64,000 bases of DNA from DAISJI01 sp964559835. GTDB lineage: Bacteria; Acidobacteriota; Terriglobia; Terriglobales; Acidobacteriaceae. The stretch lies in NCBI GenBank assembly GCA_964559835.1, contig CAZLJE010000015.1, positions 1-64,000 on the forward strand, written 5' to 3'. Position numbers and translations under genes: made by a program. Shown here piece by piece: positions 42,128 through 50,173 of the stretch (position 1 is the stretch's first letter; every line of letters starts with the position of its first letter). The notes under the pieces are model-generated. The model saw nothing but the letters and a program-made list of their open reading frames with translations. It made no database searches and had not been told where the DNA came from.

Positions 42128-42164
42128 ATTACCGTTTGACAATAATACCGCCTGACGGTAATGT
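42128..42164 (+). promoter_or_regulatory. higBA promoter with overlapping inverted-repeat operator
   Basis: TTGACA (42136-42141), a 17-bp spacer and TAATGT (42159-42164) form a sigma70-like promoter. ATTACCGT (42128-42135) and its exact complement ACGGTAAT (42155-42162) bracket the -35 and overlap the -10, the expected place for an autorepressor site. The region 41879-42127 holds no gene. Confidence 0.55.
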
Positions 42165-42169
42165 CAGTT

Positions 42170-42451
42170 GTGATTGTAAGCTTCAAGGACGCGGAGGCCG
42201 AGCGGTTGTTTCGAACCGGAAGCAGCCGGCGGATCCCAGCGAGCCTTAACCGAGGAGCAGCCCGGAAACTGGGATGGCTACACGGTGCCCATAATCTGAA
42301 CGATCTGCGTATCCCGCCGGGTAACCGTCTGGAAGCTCTCCACGGTGACCGCGAGGGGCAGCACAGCATCCGGATCAACGATCAGTACCGCATCTGCTTC
42401 GTCTGGCGCGACGGGAATGCCTACGAGGTGGAAATCGTCGACTACCATTGA
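42170..42451 (+). CDS. higB: HigB/RelE-type toxin
   Basis: 93 residues. The sequence matches HigB toxins: VIVSFKDAEAERLF at the start, NLNDLRIPPGNRLEAL, HSIRINDQYRICFVW and an EVEIVDYH end with the catalytic-end histidine. HigB cleaves mRNA on the ribosome. GTG at 42170 gives the family-typical M-I-V-S-F start; ATG at 42161 is an alternative but overlaps the predicted -10. No ribosome site is visible. Toxin precedes antitoxin, as usual for hig. Confidence 0.88.
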   Translation: MIVSFKDAEAERLFRTGSSRRIPASLNRGAARKLGWLHGAHNLNDLRIPPGNRLEALHGDREGQHSIRINDQYRICFVWRDGNAYEVEIVDYH

Positions 42452-42463
42452 GGGGGAGAACAG

Positions 42464-42769
42464 ATGGCCACGAAAAAAGTGTTTGCGATCCATCCAGGCG
42501 AGATCCTGCGGGAAGAATTCATGAAGCCGATGGGCCTCAGTTCGTACCGCCTAGCCAAGGAACTCCGGCTGCAAATTCCACGCGTTAACGAGATCGTGCG
42601 CGAACAGCGCAGTGTCACTGCGGACACGGCCCTGCGCCTGGCCCGCTACTTCGGCACGAGCCCGCAGGTCTGGATGAACCTCCAGGCCGAGTACGACCTG
42701 CGACTAGCGCAGAAGAAGGCCACTGACGTTGTGAGAATCAAGCCGCGCAAACCCGCCGATGCAGCCTAA
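42464..42769 (+). CDS. higA: HigA antitoxin (XRE-type HTH)
   Basis: 101 residues following the toxin by 12 bp, with GGGGGAG before the ATG. IHPGEILREEFMKPMGLSSY, a Cro/CI-type HTH (LAKELRLQIPRVNEIVREQR) and ALRLARYFGTSPQVWMNLQ are characteristic of HigA. It neutralises HigB and represses the operon through the palindrome over the promoter. Confidence 0.92.
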   Translation: MATKKVFAIHPGEILREEFMKPMGLSSYRLAKELRLQIPRVNEIVREQRSVTADTALRLARYFGTSPQVWMNLQAEYDLRLAQKKATDVVRIKPRKPADAA

Positions 42770-42880
42770 GCAGGAGTCATCAGTCGCCAGCGAGAGCGAT
42801 TCCCCCATTCGCTGCGCTCAGGGTCGGAATCACCATCCATGCACGGCACCAGCGTGACAGGCCACACGCGTGCGTTGCTG

Positions 42881-43687
42881 CTACTTCTTACCGGACGCCG
42901 TGGTTTCGCCGTCGATCTTCGTCAGAATACTTTCCGCGCGGCGGCGGCTGATGTTCATGACAGACGGATCGCGGGCGATCTGCTTCAGGATCGGCTCGTC
43001 CAGGTGCAACTCTGCCAGGTAGTTGCGTTTGGCATCTTCCTCCATCGTCTTTAGCTCCGCATCGAGGCCGAGCTTGTCGTAACGATAGAGGCGCTGGAGC
43101 CGGCGACCGTATTCCAGGGTGTTTTCGATGCCCTGGAACAGGGTGGTCAACTGTTGCAGAATCGGGTTCTGCGTGTAGTTGTACGTCGTGCTGTTCTCTA
43201 TCTCGCCGTTCTTGAAGGTTAGGGTTTTAGCGCCCATGTTGGCGATACGGCCGCCGTGGTATTCATAATCGCCACGCAGAAAGTTCAGCGCCTTCGCGAG
43301 TTCGAACATCCGGTCAGCATTGGGGCGGGAGATTACGAACATCACCAGGTAGGGCACTCCCGTCTGTTCGCCGGTAGTCAACGGCGGTGTGTCGTCGCTG
43401 CGATACGCGGCGCGTCCACCGGCCTCGACCGCGAAGCTGTAATGCGGAGGAGTAGCGCCGAGAAACGTGTACTCGAACGTCATGAGCGGGACCGGGGGGT
43501 CATTCGGCGAGCGCGGGTCCAGTGTCGGCACCTGCGCCAAAAGTACGACGGACGACAGCAGCAGGAGAGCAATGGCGATAAAAGCACGTCGCAGGTGGCA
43601 AACTGCGAATACCGACATACGAGTCGTGCGAAGGACGCTTTTCATGTTCAACATGGATTCGATGCGCGCGCGGCTCCGGCGGATCAT
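42881..43687 (-). CDS. Secreted protein of unknown function coupled to ruvC
   Basis: The chosen ATG overlaps the ruvC stop (ATGA); an internal ATG at 43654 (MLNMKS) is possible. 268 residues. A hydrophobic segment about 25-42 residues in acts as signal peptide or anchor (AFIAIALLLLSSVVLLAQV). The remainder has a beta-rich part with a TGEQTGVPYLVMFVISRP segment and a helical C-terminal third rich in charged residues. No family recognised. Coupling to ruvC is probably only positional. Confidence 0.7.
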   Translation of the reverse strand: MIRRSRARIESMLNMKSVLRTTRMSVFAVCHLRRAFIAIALLLLSSVVLLAQVPTLDPRSPNDPPVPLMTFEYTFLGATPPHYSFAVEAGGRAAYRSDDTPPLTTGEQTGVPYLVMFVISRPNADRMFELAKALNFLRGDYEYHGGRIANMGAKTLTFKNGEIENSTTYNYTQNPILQQLTTLFQGIENTLEYGRRLQRLYRYDKLGLDAELKTMEEDAKRNYLAELHLDEPILKQIARDPSVMNISRRRAESILTKIDGETTASGKK

Positions 43688-44187
43688 CTTCCCTGTCCCG
43701 CGTGCCGCGCCAGTGTAGCCGCGGTGTGCAGGTGACAGATGGCAATGGCGAGGGCATCGGAGGCGTCCTGCGGTTCGGGAAGACTGTCGAGCTTGAGCAA
43801 ACGGGCGACCATGTGTTGCACCTGCACCTTGTCGGCTTTGCCGTAGCCGACCACGGCTGACTTGATCGACAGCGGCGAATACTCGGCGATTTCGAGGCCG
43901 CATTCGGCCGCGACCAGCAGCGCCACGCCGCGGACCTGCCCCAGCTTCAGCGCCGACTTCACGTTGGCAGAATAAAACACCTCTTCGATCGCAGCGACCG
44001 CGGGCTGATGGGCGTCGACCAAACCGTGTAGTTCGTGGAAGATCTGGCGCAGGCGTTCCGGGAGCGGACGTTTGGGATTCAAGCGCACGGCGCCGAAGAT
44101 GATCGGATGCAGGGTACCGTCCTCATCCTGCTCGACCACGCCGTAGCCGGTGTACTCGCCTCCGCAATCGATTCCCAGTACACGCAT
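43684..44187 (-). CDS. ruvC: Crossover junction endodeoxyribonuclease RuvC
   Basis: 167 residues, full length. The four acidic catalytic residues are present: D7 (GIDCGG), E68 (AAIEEVF), D141 and D144 (DASDALAIAICH). The conserved CG-EYTG start is a variant of the usual PG-x-x-x-TG. It resolves Holliday junctions with RuvAB, which are not in this window. Confidence 0.94.
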   Translation of the reverse strand: MRVLGIDCGGEYTGYGVVEQDEDGTLHPIIFGAVRLNPKRPLPERLRQIFHELHGLVDAHQPAVAAIEEVFYSANVKSALKLGQVRGVALLVAAECGLEIAEYSPLSIKSAVVGYGKADKVQVQHMVARLLKLDSLPEPQDASDALAIAICHLHTAATLARHAGQGR

Positions 44188-44210
44188 GTGTGAGGCGCAG
44201 TTTAACTCAA

Positions 44211-44242
44211 GGTTGTTGGTTATTGGTTGTAAGTTATTGGTT
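44211..44242. repeat. Short-period repeat downstream of the YbdD-like gene
   Basis: GTTATTGGTT occurs at 44219-44228 and 44233-44242 with similar GTTGTTGG-type words around them. The array ends 2 bp before the stop codon of the small gene at 44245. Confidence 0.65.
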
Positions 44243-44244
44243 CG

Positions 44245-44565
44245 TCAGCAGCAGCGGGGACGGCGTTCGCGGCGGCGGGAATTTTCCCGCAGGAAGGCAG
44301 CATAAGACTCGCGCGAAGGCGCAAGCTGGTGCAGTTGCAGAAATCGCGCGTAGGCGTTCTCGTCGAAGATCTCGCGGAGCGCTGAGTACAAAGTCGTCGC
44401 AAGAGAGCCGATCGTATGCACCAGTGCAGACCGTAGTGCCTGGTATTTCGTATTCCGTATTCCGTGTTCCGGAGACGGAGACGGAGCCAGGGGCTGAGGA
44501 CGAGATTTCCGCGCCGGATTCAGAGCTCGCGATACGGAATACGAAATACGGAATACGTTCTTCAT
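44245..44565 (-). CDS. YbdD/YjiX-like small protein of the CstA system, ending in Cys-Cys
   Basis: The conserved part, about 58 residues from a GTG at 44421, contains LYSALREIFDENAYARFLQL and SRESYAAFLRE and ends in RPRCC. Such small proteins accompany CstA peptide/pyruvate transporters; some relatives end in Lys-Cys-Sec, so the final Cys-Cys is the cysteine counterpart. The frame is open back to an ATG overlapping the cstA stop (ATGA). Translation from there would add about 48 residues encoded by the inverted repeat at 44443-44549. No good ribosome site precedes the GTG, so the coupled start may be the real one. Confidence 0.7.
   Translation of the reverse strand: MKNVFRISYSVSRALNPARKSRPQPLAPSPSPEHGIRNTKYQALRSALVHTIGSLATTLYSALREIFDENAYARFLQLHQLAPSRESYAAFLRENSRRRERRPRCC
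44443..44549. repeat. Inverted short-period repeat between cstA and its partner, read in frame
   Basis: GTATTTCGTATTCCGTAT (44443-44460) and its exact complement (44532-44549), 18 bp each, separated by 71 bp. The left arm consists of 7-bp units GTATTTC, GTATTCC, GTATTCC, GTGTTCC. It begins 12 bp after the cstA stop codon on the minus strand. Confidence 0.9.
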
Positions 44566-46622
44566 GCTTCCTCCCCTGCAAATCGCGTGGGCACGAATGG
44601 CGTTTCGCTGGCGAAGGCCTGCTTGCGTCCGCTCAGCACGCGCGACCACTCCAGCACGGATTCGACCAGCATGGCGCATACCAGCACGACCAGGATCCCG
44701 GTCACAACCGCGTCCAGCCGGTCATTGAATATCAGGCGCGACAGTTCGTGCGCACGGGCCGCGGTGGCGGGCGTCTCCTGCGCAAGTTGCCGGGCGTGCG
44801 AAAGGAAGCCGATGCGCGGGTTGGGACTGAAAATCTTCTGGTACGACGCGGTAAAGGTCACGGTGACTAGCCACGCCAAGGGCACAAGCGTGACCCAGAT
44901 GTAACGCGCGCGTCCCATCTTCACCAGGATGGTCGTCGCAACGCAGAGTGCGACGGTCGCCAGCAACTGGTTCGAAATCCCGAACAGCGGCCAGAGCGAA
45001 TTGATCCCGCCGAGCGGATCTTTCACGCCTTGCCACAGGAAATATCCCCAGGATCCGACGATGAGCCCGCTGGTAGCAAGAATGCTCGGGTACCAACTCG
45101 TGCGCCCAAGCGGTTTCCAGAAATGCCCGAGCCCATCCTGAAGCATGAAGCGCCCGACGCGCGTACCGGCATCGAGGATGGTGAGGATGAACAGCGCTTC
45201 GAACATGATCGCGAAGTGGTACCACAGCGCCATCAGCCGTTCGCCGCCGAGCGAGTGCGAGAAGATGTGCGCCATGCCAACGGCAAATGCGGGCGCGCCG
45301 CCGGTGCGGTTGTATAGCGTCTTTTCGCCGACGGCGGTCGCGAGCGCCTGCATGTCGGCCGCGCTGACCGGGAATCCCCACGAGCTGATCGTTGCCGCCG
45401 CGGTTGCGGGCGCCGTGCCCACGATCCCGGCCGGGCTGTTGATCGCGAAATAGGTCCCTGGCTGCATCACGCTGGCTGCGATGATCGCCATGATGGCCAC
45501 GAACGATTCCGCCATCATGGCGCCATAGCCGACCATACGCGCCTCGGTCTCGCGCGAGATCAGCTTCGGCGTGGTGCCGCTGGAGATGAGCGCGTGAAAT
45601 CCGCTGATAGCGCCGCAAGCGATGGTAATGAAGGCAAAGGGAAAAATGGTTCCCGCAAACACCGGGCCAGTGCCGTCGACGAAGCGCGTGAACGCCGGCA
45701 TGTGCAGCGTCGGGCGGATGAATAAGATCCCCATCGCGAGCACGGCGATCGTCCCCAGCTTGACGAAGGTGCTCAGGTAGTCGCGCGGCGCGAGCAGCAG
45801 CCATACAGGCAGGGCCGATGCCGCATAGCCGTAAATGATGATCATCACCGCCAGCGCCGGCGCGGTGAAGGTGAACCAGGCCGACAGCGTCGCGTGATGC
45901 GAGACCGCCTGCCCGCCGAGGATCGCCGCCATCACCAGCACGAAGCCGATCACCGACACTTCCAGCACCTTGCCCGGCCGGAGAAAACGCAGGTACAGGC
46001 CCATGAACACCGCGATGGGCATGGTCATGGCGATGGTGAAGGTCCCCCACGGACTGTTCTTCAGCGCGTTGACGACGATGAGCGCCGCCACTCCGAGCAG
46101 GATCACTACGATGCTGAGGACGGCGACAAAGGCGACGAACCCGCCGACGCGTCCGATCTCGTCACGCGCCATCTGGCCGAGCGACTTGCCATCGCGGCGC
46201 ACCGAAAACAGCAGGACCACGAAATCCTGCACGCATCCGCCAAAGACGGCGCCCGCCAGGATCCAGATCGTGCCCGGCAAATATCCGAATTGTGCCGCCA
46301 ATACAGGTCCGACCAGCGGCCCAGGTCCGGCAATGGCGGCGAAGTGGTGTCCGAAGACGACCCATTTGTTGGTGGGGACGAAATCGCGGCCGTCCTCGAG
46401 ACGTTCGGCGGGCGTGGCGCGACGGCAATCGAGGCAGAGCACCTTTGCCGCGACGAACTTGCTGTAGAAGCGGTAACCAAGGGCGTAGCAGCACAGGGCG
46501 GAGGCGACCAGCCAGATGGCGTTGATGCTCTCGCCGCGGCGCAGCGCTACGGTCGCGAATGAGATCGCCCCGACCACCGCAACGGCCGTCCAGAGCAGCA
46601 TGCGAAGCGCAGTCCGGTGCAT
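44562..46622 (-). CDS. cstA: CstA-family carbon-starvation/pyruvate-peptide transporter
   Basis: 686 residues from an ATG with GAGG 6 nt upstream. It has about 16 to 18 membrane helices and the CstA landmarks DGRDFVPTNKWVVFGHHFAAI followed by AGPGPLVGPV, the CGAISGFHALISSGTTPK motif and LWPLFGISNQLLA. By family knowledge it takes up peptides or pyruvate when carbon is scarce. The small YbdD-like gene follows directly. There is no LytS/LytT-type regulator nearby. Confidence 0.94.
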   Translation of the reverse strand: MHRTALRMLLWTAVAVVGAISFATVALRRGESINAIWLVASALCCYALGYRFYSKFVAAKVLCLDCRRATPAERLEDGRDFVPTNKWVVFGHHFAAIAGPGPLVGPVLAAQFGYLPGTIWILAGAVFGGCVQDFVVLLFSVRRDGKSLGQMARDEIGRVGGFVAFVAVLSIVVILLGVAALIVVNALKNSPWGTFTIAMTMPIAVFMGLYLRFLRPGKVLEVSVIGFVLVMAAILGGQAVSHHATLSAWFTFTAPALAVMIIIYGYAASALPVWLLLAPRDYLSTFVKLGTIAVLAMGILFIRPTLHMPAFTRFVDGTGPVFAGTIFPFAFITIACGAISGFHALISSGTTPKLISRETEARMVGYGAMMAESFVAIMAIIAASVMQPGTYFAINSPAGIVGTAPATAAATISSWGFPVSAADMQALATAVGEKTLYNRTGGAPAFAVGMAHIFSHSLGGERLMALWYHFAIMFEALFILTILDAGTRVGRFMLQDGLGHFWKPLGRTSWYPSILATSGLIVGSWGYFLWQGVKDPLGGINSLWPLFGISNQLLATVALCVATTILVKMGRARYIWVTLVPLAWLVTVTFTASYQKIFSPNPRIGFLSHARQLAQETPATAARAHELSRLIFNDRLDAVVTGILVVLVCAMLVESVLEWSRVLSGRKQAFASETPFVPTRFAGEEA

Positions 46623-46659
46623 TGGGATCCTCGGTTGGGACGCTATTGTAAGACAGTTG

Positions 46660-47037
46660 CTAGTCGCCTGTAGCCACTTCCTGCCGGTCCTTGGTCGCGA
46701 CGATGTTTTCCTGCTTGTCGGCACGGGCGAGCCAGGATGCGAGCCTTCCGGTCAACATCAGCCCAAGCATTTTGAAGTCGCTGATGAACGACCACCAGGG
46801 ATAGTCCCAGGTCGCCGGATGATTGCGTTCGATGACCAGGTGTCCGAACCAGGCGAAGCCGTAGCCGATGGGCAGGAAGAGGAAAGCGAACCAAGGGTGT
46901 CCGAGCACGAAGCTGGCGATGACGATGGTGACACCCAGGCCGGTGCCGCAAGCGTGCAGCAGGCGGTTCTGCGGCTCGCGATGCTGCCGCAGGTAGTGCA
47001 GAAAAAACTCGTCGTACGTGGCGAACTGGCGCTGCAT
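46660..47037 (-). CDS. Mpo1/DUF962-family membrane protein
   Basis: 125 residues. The family start FATYDEFFLHYLRQHREPQN followed by RLLHACGT, two or three hydrophobic segments, and the FGHLVIERNHPATWDYPWWSFISDF motif match DUF962 proteins; the conserved histidines form the Fe-binding site of yeast Mpo1, a 2-hydroxy fatty acid alpha-dioxygenase. Bacterial roles are little known. It lies 37 bp upstream of cstA on the same strand. Confidence 0.85.
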   Translation of the reverse strand: MQRQFATYDEFFLHYLRQHREPQNRLLHACGTGLGVTIVIASFVLGHPWFAFLFLPIGYGFAWFGHLVIERNHPATWDYPWWSFISDFKMLGLMLTGRLASWLARADKQENIVATKDRQEVATGD

Positions 47038-47162
47038 GCAAAGGACGATTGTTGTCCTTGTATGACAAGTTTTTATATCACAATAAGTTGTGACGATGGT
47101 CCCGCTATTGTCGCCGCCCGCGCAGTAGAATGTCCGTTAGGCGTACTTGATAAGGAGAGATC

Positions 47163-48251
47163 ATGCGGGTTGGGATGTTGACCGGGGGAGGAGACTGCCC
47201 CGGCCTGAACGCAGTCATACGCGCCGTCGTGCGCAAGGGCATTTTTAACTACCAAGATGAGTTTGTGGGCTTTCTCGAGGGCTGGCGCGGAGTCATGGAG
47301 AACAAGACCATGGCCCTCGACCTTCACGCTGTGGCCGGCATCCTGCCGCGCGGAGGCACCATCCTGCGCACTTCGCGCACGAATCCGGCGAAGAAGGAAG
47401 GCGGCATGCAGCGCTGCATCGACAACCTCAAGCAGCACCAGCTTGACGCGCTCATCGCCATCGGCGGCGACGACACGCAGTCGGTTGCGCTCCGGCTCAA
47501 CAACCTGGGCTTCCCTGTTGTCGGCGTGCCGAAGACGATCGACAACGACCTGATGGGCACCGACGTATGTTTCGGCTTTGACACCGCGGTCACCACCGCG
47601 ACCGACGCCATCGACCGTGTCCACACGACCGCCGAGGCGCATAATCGCGTCATCGTCGTGGAAGTGATGGGCCGCGATTCGGGATGGATCGCGCTCTACA
47701 GCGGGATCGCCGGCGGCGCCGACGTCATCCTGGTGCCGGAGCGTCCGTTCGATATCGACGAAGTCGCCGAACTGCTCCGTAAGCGCCACGCTCGCGGACG
47801 GTACTTCAGCATCGTGGTGGCGGCCGAAGGCGCAAAGTTCGACAGCGAAGTCAGCGACGACGGCTCGCCCATCGTGCAGGACCTGGGGCGCGACGAGTTC
47901 GGCCACGTCCGGCTGGGCGGCATCGGCAACGTGCTGGCGCGCGAGATCGAGCGCCGCACCGGATTCGAGACGCGCGCGGTGGTACTCGGACACGTCCAAC
48001 GCGGCGGATCACCGACGGCGTTCGACCGCGTATTGGCGACACGCTACGGCATCGCCGCCATCGACCTGGCGCACAAAAAGGAATTCGGCAAGATGGTCGC
48101 CGTGCACGGGACAGAGATCGTCTCCATCCCGCTGGAGGAAGCGATCAACCGGACGCGCCTGGTCGGACAGGACCTGCTCAACGTCGCCATCGGGCTGCAT
48201 GAACCCTTGAGCGACAAGAACACCGAACCGCTGCCAGTGACCAACCGATAG
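47163..48251 (+). CDS. pfp: 6-phosphofructokinase, PPi-dependent signature
   Basis: 362 residues. The phosphate-donor loop reads GGDDT with D104, and the next loop PKTIDND has K124. In ATP-dependent enzymes the same positions are Gly104 and Gly124; Asp plus Lys marks pyrophosphate-dependent phosphofructokinase, which is reversible. Fructose-6-phosphate residues are in MGRDSGWIAL and the HVQRGGSPTAFDR stretch. AAGGAGAG precedes the ATG. Alone on its strand between the Mpo1-like gene and a convergent small gene. Confidence 0.88.
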   Translation: MRVGMLTGGGDCPGLNAVIRAVVRKGIFNYQDEFVGFLEGWRGVMENKTMALDLHAVAGILPRGGTILRTSRTNPAKKEGGMQRCIDNLKQHQLDALIAIGGDDTQSVALRLNNLGFPVVGVPKTIDNDLMGTDVCFGFDTAVTTATDAIDRVHTTAEAHNRVIVVEVMGRDSGWIALYSGIAGGADVILVPERPFDIDEVAELLRKRHARGRYFSIVVAAEGAKFDSEVSDDGSPIVQDLGRDEFGHVRLGGIGNVLAREIERRTGFETRAVVLGHVQRGGSPTAFDRVLATRYGIAAIDLAHKKEFGKMVAVHGTEIVSIPLEEAINRTRLVGQDLLNVAIGLHEPLSDKNTEPLPVTNR

Positions 48252-48262
48252 CTTCATCTGTT

Positions 48263-48442
48263 CTAAGGGGCAGTGTCTGGAAGCTGGACCCGCAGTCTGT
48301 CGGCTTCCGCCTTGGCTTTGTCAGCGAGGCGGAAGAGCATGTCGCGGTGCTCGTGGATCGTGTTCGCCAGGTCAAAGAGGTAGAGCGACAGGTCTTCGAG
48401 CGTGATGATCCTGTCCGCCAGCATTTCGTTGTCGGTTGCCAC
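48263..48442 (-). CDS. Predicted 59-residue coiled-coil protein
   Basis: A frame too short for most automatic cut-offs. From GTG at 48442 (ATG at 48424 as alternative) it reads VATDNEMLADRIITLEDLSL, continues through YLFDLANTIHEHRDMLFRLA to a KAKAEADRLRVQL helix and stops 11 bp from the end of the phosphofructokinase gene, on the opposite strand. The heptad-like spacing of leucines and even charge distribution speak for a real helical protein. No family recognised. Confidence 0.5.
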   Translation of the reverse strand: MATDNEMLADRIITLEDLSLYLFDLANTIHEHRDMLFRLADKAKAEADRLRVQLPDTAP

Positions 48443-48499
48443 TCGCGCTCACCCCGGACTGCATTATCGTCCAAGGGTCAAGGCGCGCGCTTCGACCGT

Positions 48500-48874
48500 T
48501 TATCGCTCTGGCCAGCCCAGAGTCGAGCGTCGCTTCGCGATGACCATCATGACAACCAGCGTACAGGGGACAAGCAATAAACCCATCTCAACGAAATACA
48601 GTGTTTCCCGCTGCGCAAATATGGTCGCGGCGGCAATGGCCAAACCTGCCGTGCCAAACACTTTCGATTTCTCACGCGCGATCGAATAGAAGCAACAGGT
48701 GATGGCGGGAGTGAACGTAAAGCCGCAGACAATCAGCAGGGTCGCGGATATGCGAATCCCCCGATCGACCATAAATCCGACGACTTGGAAGCACACAAGA
48801 GTGAGGCAGATCGGTATAAGACTGATCGCCCCTACCGGTGCGTCCTTGAATGTCGGTGTTTTCCAATTACGCAC
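48500..48874 (-). CDS. Four-helix membrane protein of unknown function
   Basis: 124 residues from a GTG that has AGGAAA about 8 nt upstream; a TTG at 48901 is possible. Four hydrophobic segments (about 15-35, 40-62, 75-92, 95-113) are separated by short basic loops, and the end is KRRSTLGWPER. It follows the TetR-type gene and may be the last gene of that cluster. Base composition is more AT-rich than its neighbours. Confidence 0.55.
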   Translation of the reverse strand: MRNWKTPTFKDAPVGAISLIPICLTLVCFQVVGFMVDRGIRISATLLIVCGFTFTPAITCCFYSIAREKSKVFGTAGLAIAAATIFAQRETLYFVEMGLLLVPCTLVVMMVIAKRRSTLGWPER

Positions 48875-48887
48875 TTGTGCTTTCCTA

Positions 48888-49586
48888 TTACGACCCGACA
48901 ACTTCCAGCAATTCCAGCACCGTCCTGCGCACGGGCTTCATCAGCGGGAGGCCGGAGACGCGCACCAGGTTCACCACCAGCGCCAGGCTCTTCTCCATCA
49001 GCAGCGCGGTGCGCTTCCGGCCTTCCGAGCGGTCGTAGATCCAGAACAGGATCAGCCCGAGCTGGTACAGCCATAGCAGGCGCGGAAGATGCGGCATCAG
49101 GTCGGCCGGGACTTTTACGTCGCCGCCCGTGATCGCAACCCGGAACAATTCGATCGCGCGGTCGCGGATCGGCTGCGTCTCGGCGCTGAAGGGCGAAAGC
49201 GGATCGTCGGTGTCGGGCGAGTGCCGGAACAGCGCGCCCAGGAACTTATAGTTGGGCGCGAGCAGTTCGAACCGGTTCTCCAGGACAATGCGTATACGGT
49301 CGCGCAGCTTCTTGTGTTTCCCGATCGCCTCCCTCGTCGCCACGTCGCCGCGCTCCTCCATCTCCTCGTAGAAGGCCAGGACGATCGCCTCCTTGGAAGC
49401 GAAGTAGTAGTAAGCCGCGCCGATCGCGACTCCGGCCTGGCGGGCGATGTCGCGCATGGTGGTCTGCTCGAAACCGCGTTCGCGGAACGATTGCAGCGCC
49501 GCTTCGTAGATGCGGCGCCGCGTCTCCTCCGCTTTTGGAGTCGAGCGCGTGCGCACGACGTCGGTCGATGTTTCCGCCGGACTCAT
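48888..49586 (-). CDS. TetR/AcrR-family transcription regulator
   Basis: 232 residues. The N-terminal DNA-binding domain is clear: RRRIYEAALQSFRERGFEQT, TMRDIARQAGVAIGAAYYYF and ASKEAIVLAFYEEM. The C-terminal ligand domain has no assignable ligand. Its ATG overlaps the stop of the DCC-family gene. Palindromes TTTGAAC-N2-GTTCAAA upstream of the first gene of this cluster are likely operators, implying control of its own operon. Confidence 0.9.
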   Translation of the reverse strand: MSPAETSTDVVRTRSTPKAEETRRRIYEAALQSFRERGFEQTTMRDIARQAGVAIGAAYYYFASKEAIVLAFYEEMEERGDVATREAIGKHKKLRDRIRIVLENRFELLAPNYKFLGALFRHSPDTDDPLSPFSAETQPIRDRAIELFRVAITGGDVKVPADLMPHLPRLLWLYQLGLILFWIYDRSEGRKRTALLMEKSLALVVNLVRVSGLPLMKPVRRTVLELLEVVGS

Positions 49587-50053
49587 TGCAGGTAGTCTCG
49601 CACGTTATTCTCCAGCATCGGTGCACGTGATGTCTCGCAGCTTCCCGAAGCGCAGTTGTCCGCGGCGCCTAGTTCCTGCGCCAGTTCCTGCTCGCCGGCG
49701 CCGATCCACCGCGAGATTGTGCCCCGATTCTTCGACAGCGCCTCGAAGGCCCGCCGTGCCAGCGGCAACAGCAGCGGCGAAGACAGGCGCAGCGCCCAGT
49801 CACGATACTCCTCCAGCGCGTACAGGCACATGATCCACGCGTGATTGTTGAGATAGACCTCGCCCGCATCGCTGATCACCGCCAGGTCCGCCGTGCCGGC
49901 AATATGTTCCAAGCCTGGGAACTTGGCCCTCGCGCGCGGCGACCCTGCGGGAATCAGTCCTAACGCGATCCAGGACCGTTGAACCAGCAACCAGTCCTTC
50001 AGCCGTTTGCAGATCTCACATTTGTCGTCGTACAGGACGTACAGGCTTCGCAT
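49583..50053 (-). CDS. DCC-family (DUF393) thiol-disulfide protein
   Basis: 156 residues from the ATG preceded by AAAGGAGGG. The family name motif appears as YDDKCEICKRLKDWL, a redox CxxC on a thioredoxin-like fold, followed by a helical tail with CASGSC near the C terminus, an additional cysteine pair. Substrate unknown. It overlaps the TetR gene (ATGA) and follows the small membrane protein pair across a repeat. Confidence 0.82.
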   Translation of the reverse strand: MRSLYVLYDDKCEICKRLKDWLLVQRSWIALGLIPAGSPRARAKFPGLEHIAGTADLAVISDAGEVYLNNHAWIMCLYALEEYRDWALRLSSPLLLPLARRAFEALSKNRGTISRWIGAGEQELAQELGAADNCASGSCETSRAPMLENNVRDYLQ

Positions 50054-50098
50054 CGCTGTCCCTCCTTTCATTCGTGATTTACCCATTTCTGAGGCGAG

Positions 50099-50170
50099 TC
50101 ACCACGGAGGCACGGAGACACGGAGGAAATAAGTAGTCAGTGACTCCGTGCCTCCGTGTCTCCGTGGTGA
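50099..50170. repeat. Inverted short-period repeat (8-bp units) beside a stop codon
   Basis: Two 27-bp arms, 50099-50125 and 50144-50170, are complementary at 25 of 27 positions. Each consists of TCACCACGGAG followed by two 8-bp units (GCACGGAG and ACACGGAG) in opposite order in the two arms, which accounts for both mismatches. The right arm ends 3 bp from the stop codon of the gene at 50174. Confidence 0.9.
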
Positions 50171-50173
50171 AAT

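Larger units (their letters stand above)
42082..42819. repeat. 12-bp direct repeats flanking the higBA module
   Basis: TTCGCTGCGCTC occurs at 42082-42093 and again at 42808-42819, on either side of the toxin-antitoxin pair. The wider words (followed by GGGACG and AGGGTCGG) are similar but not the same. Confidence 0.6.
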
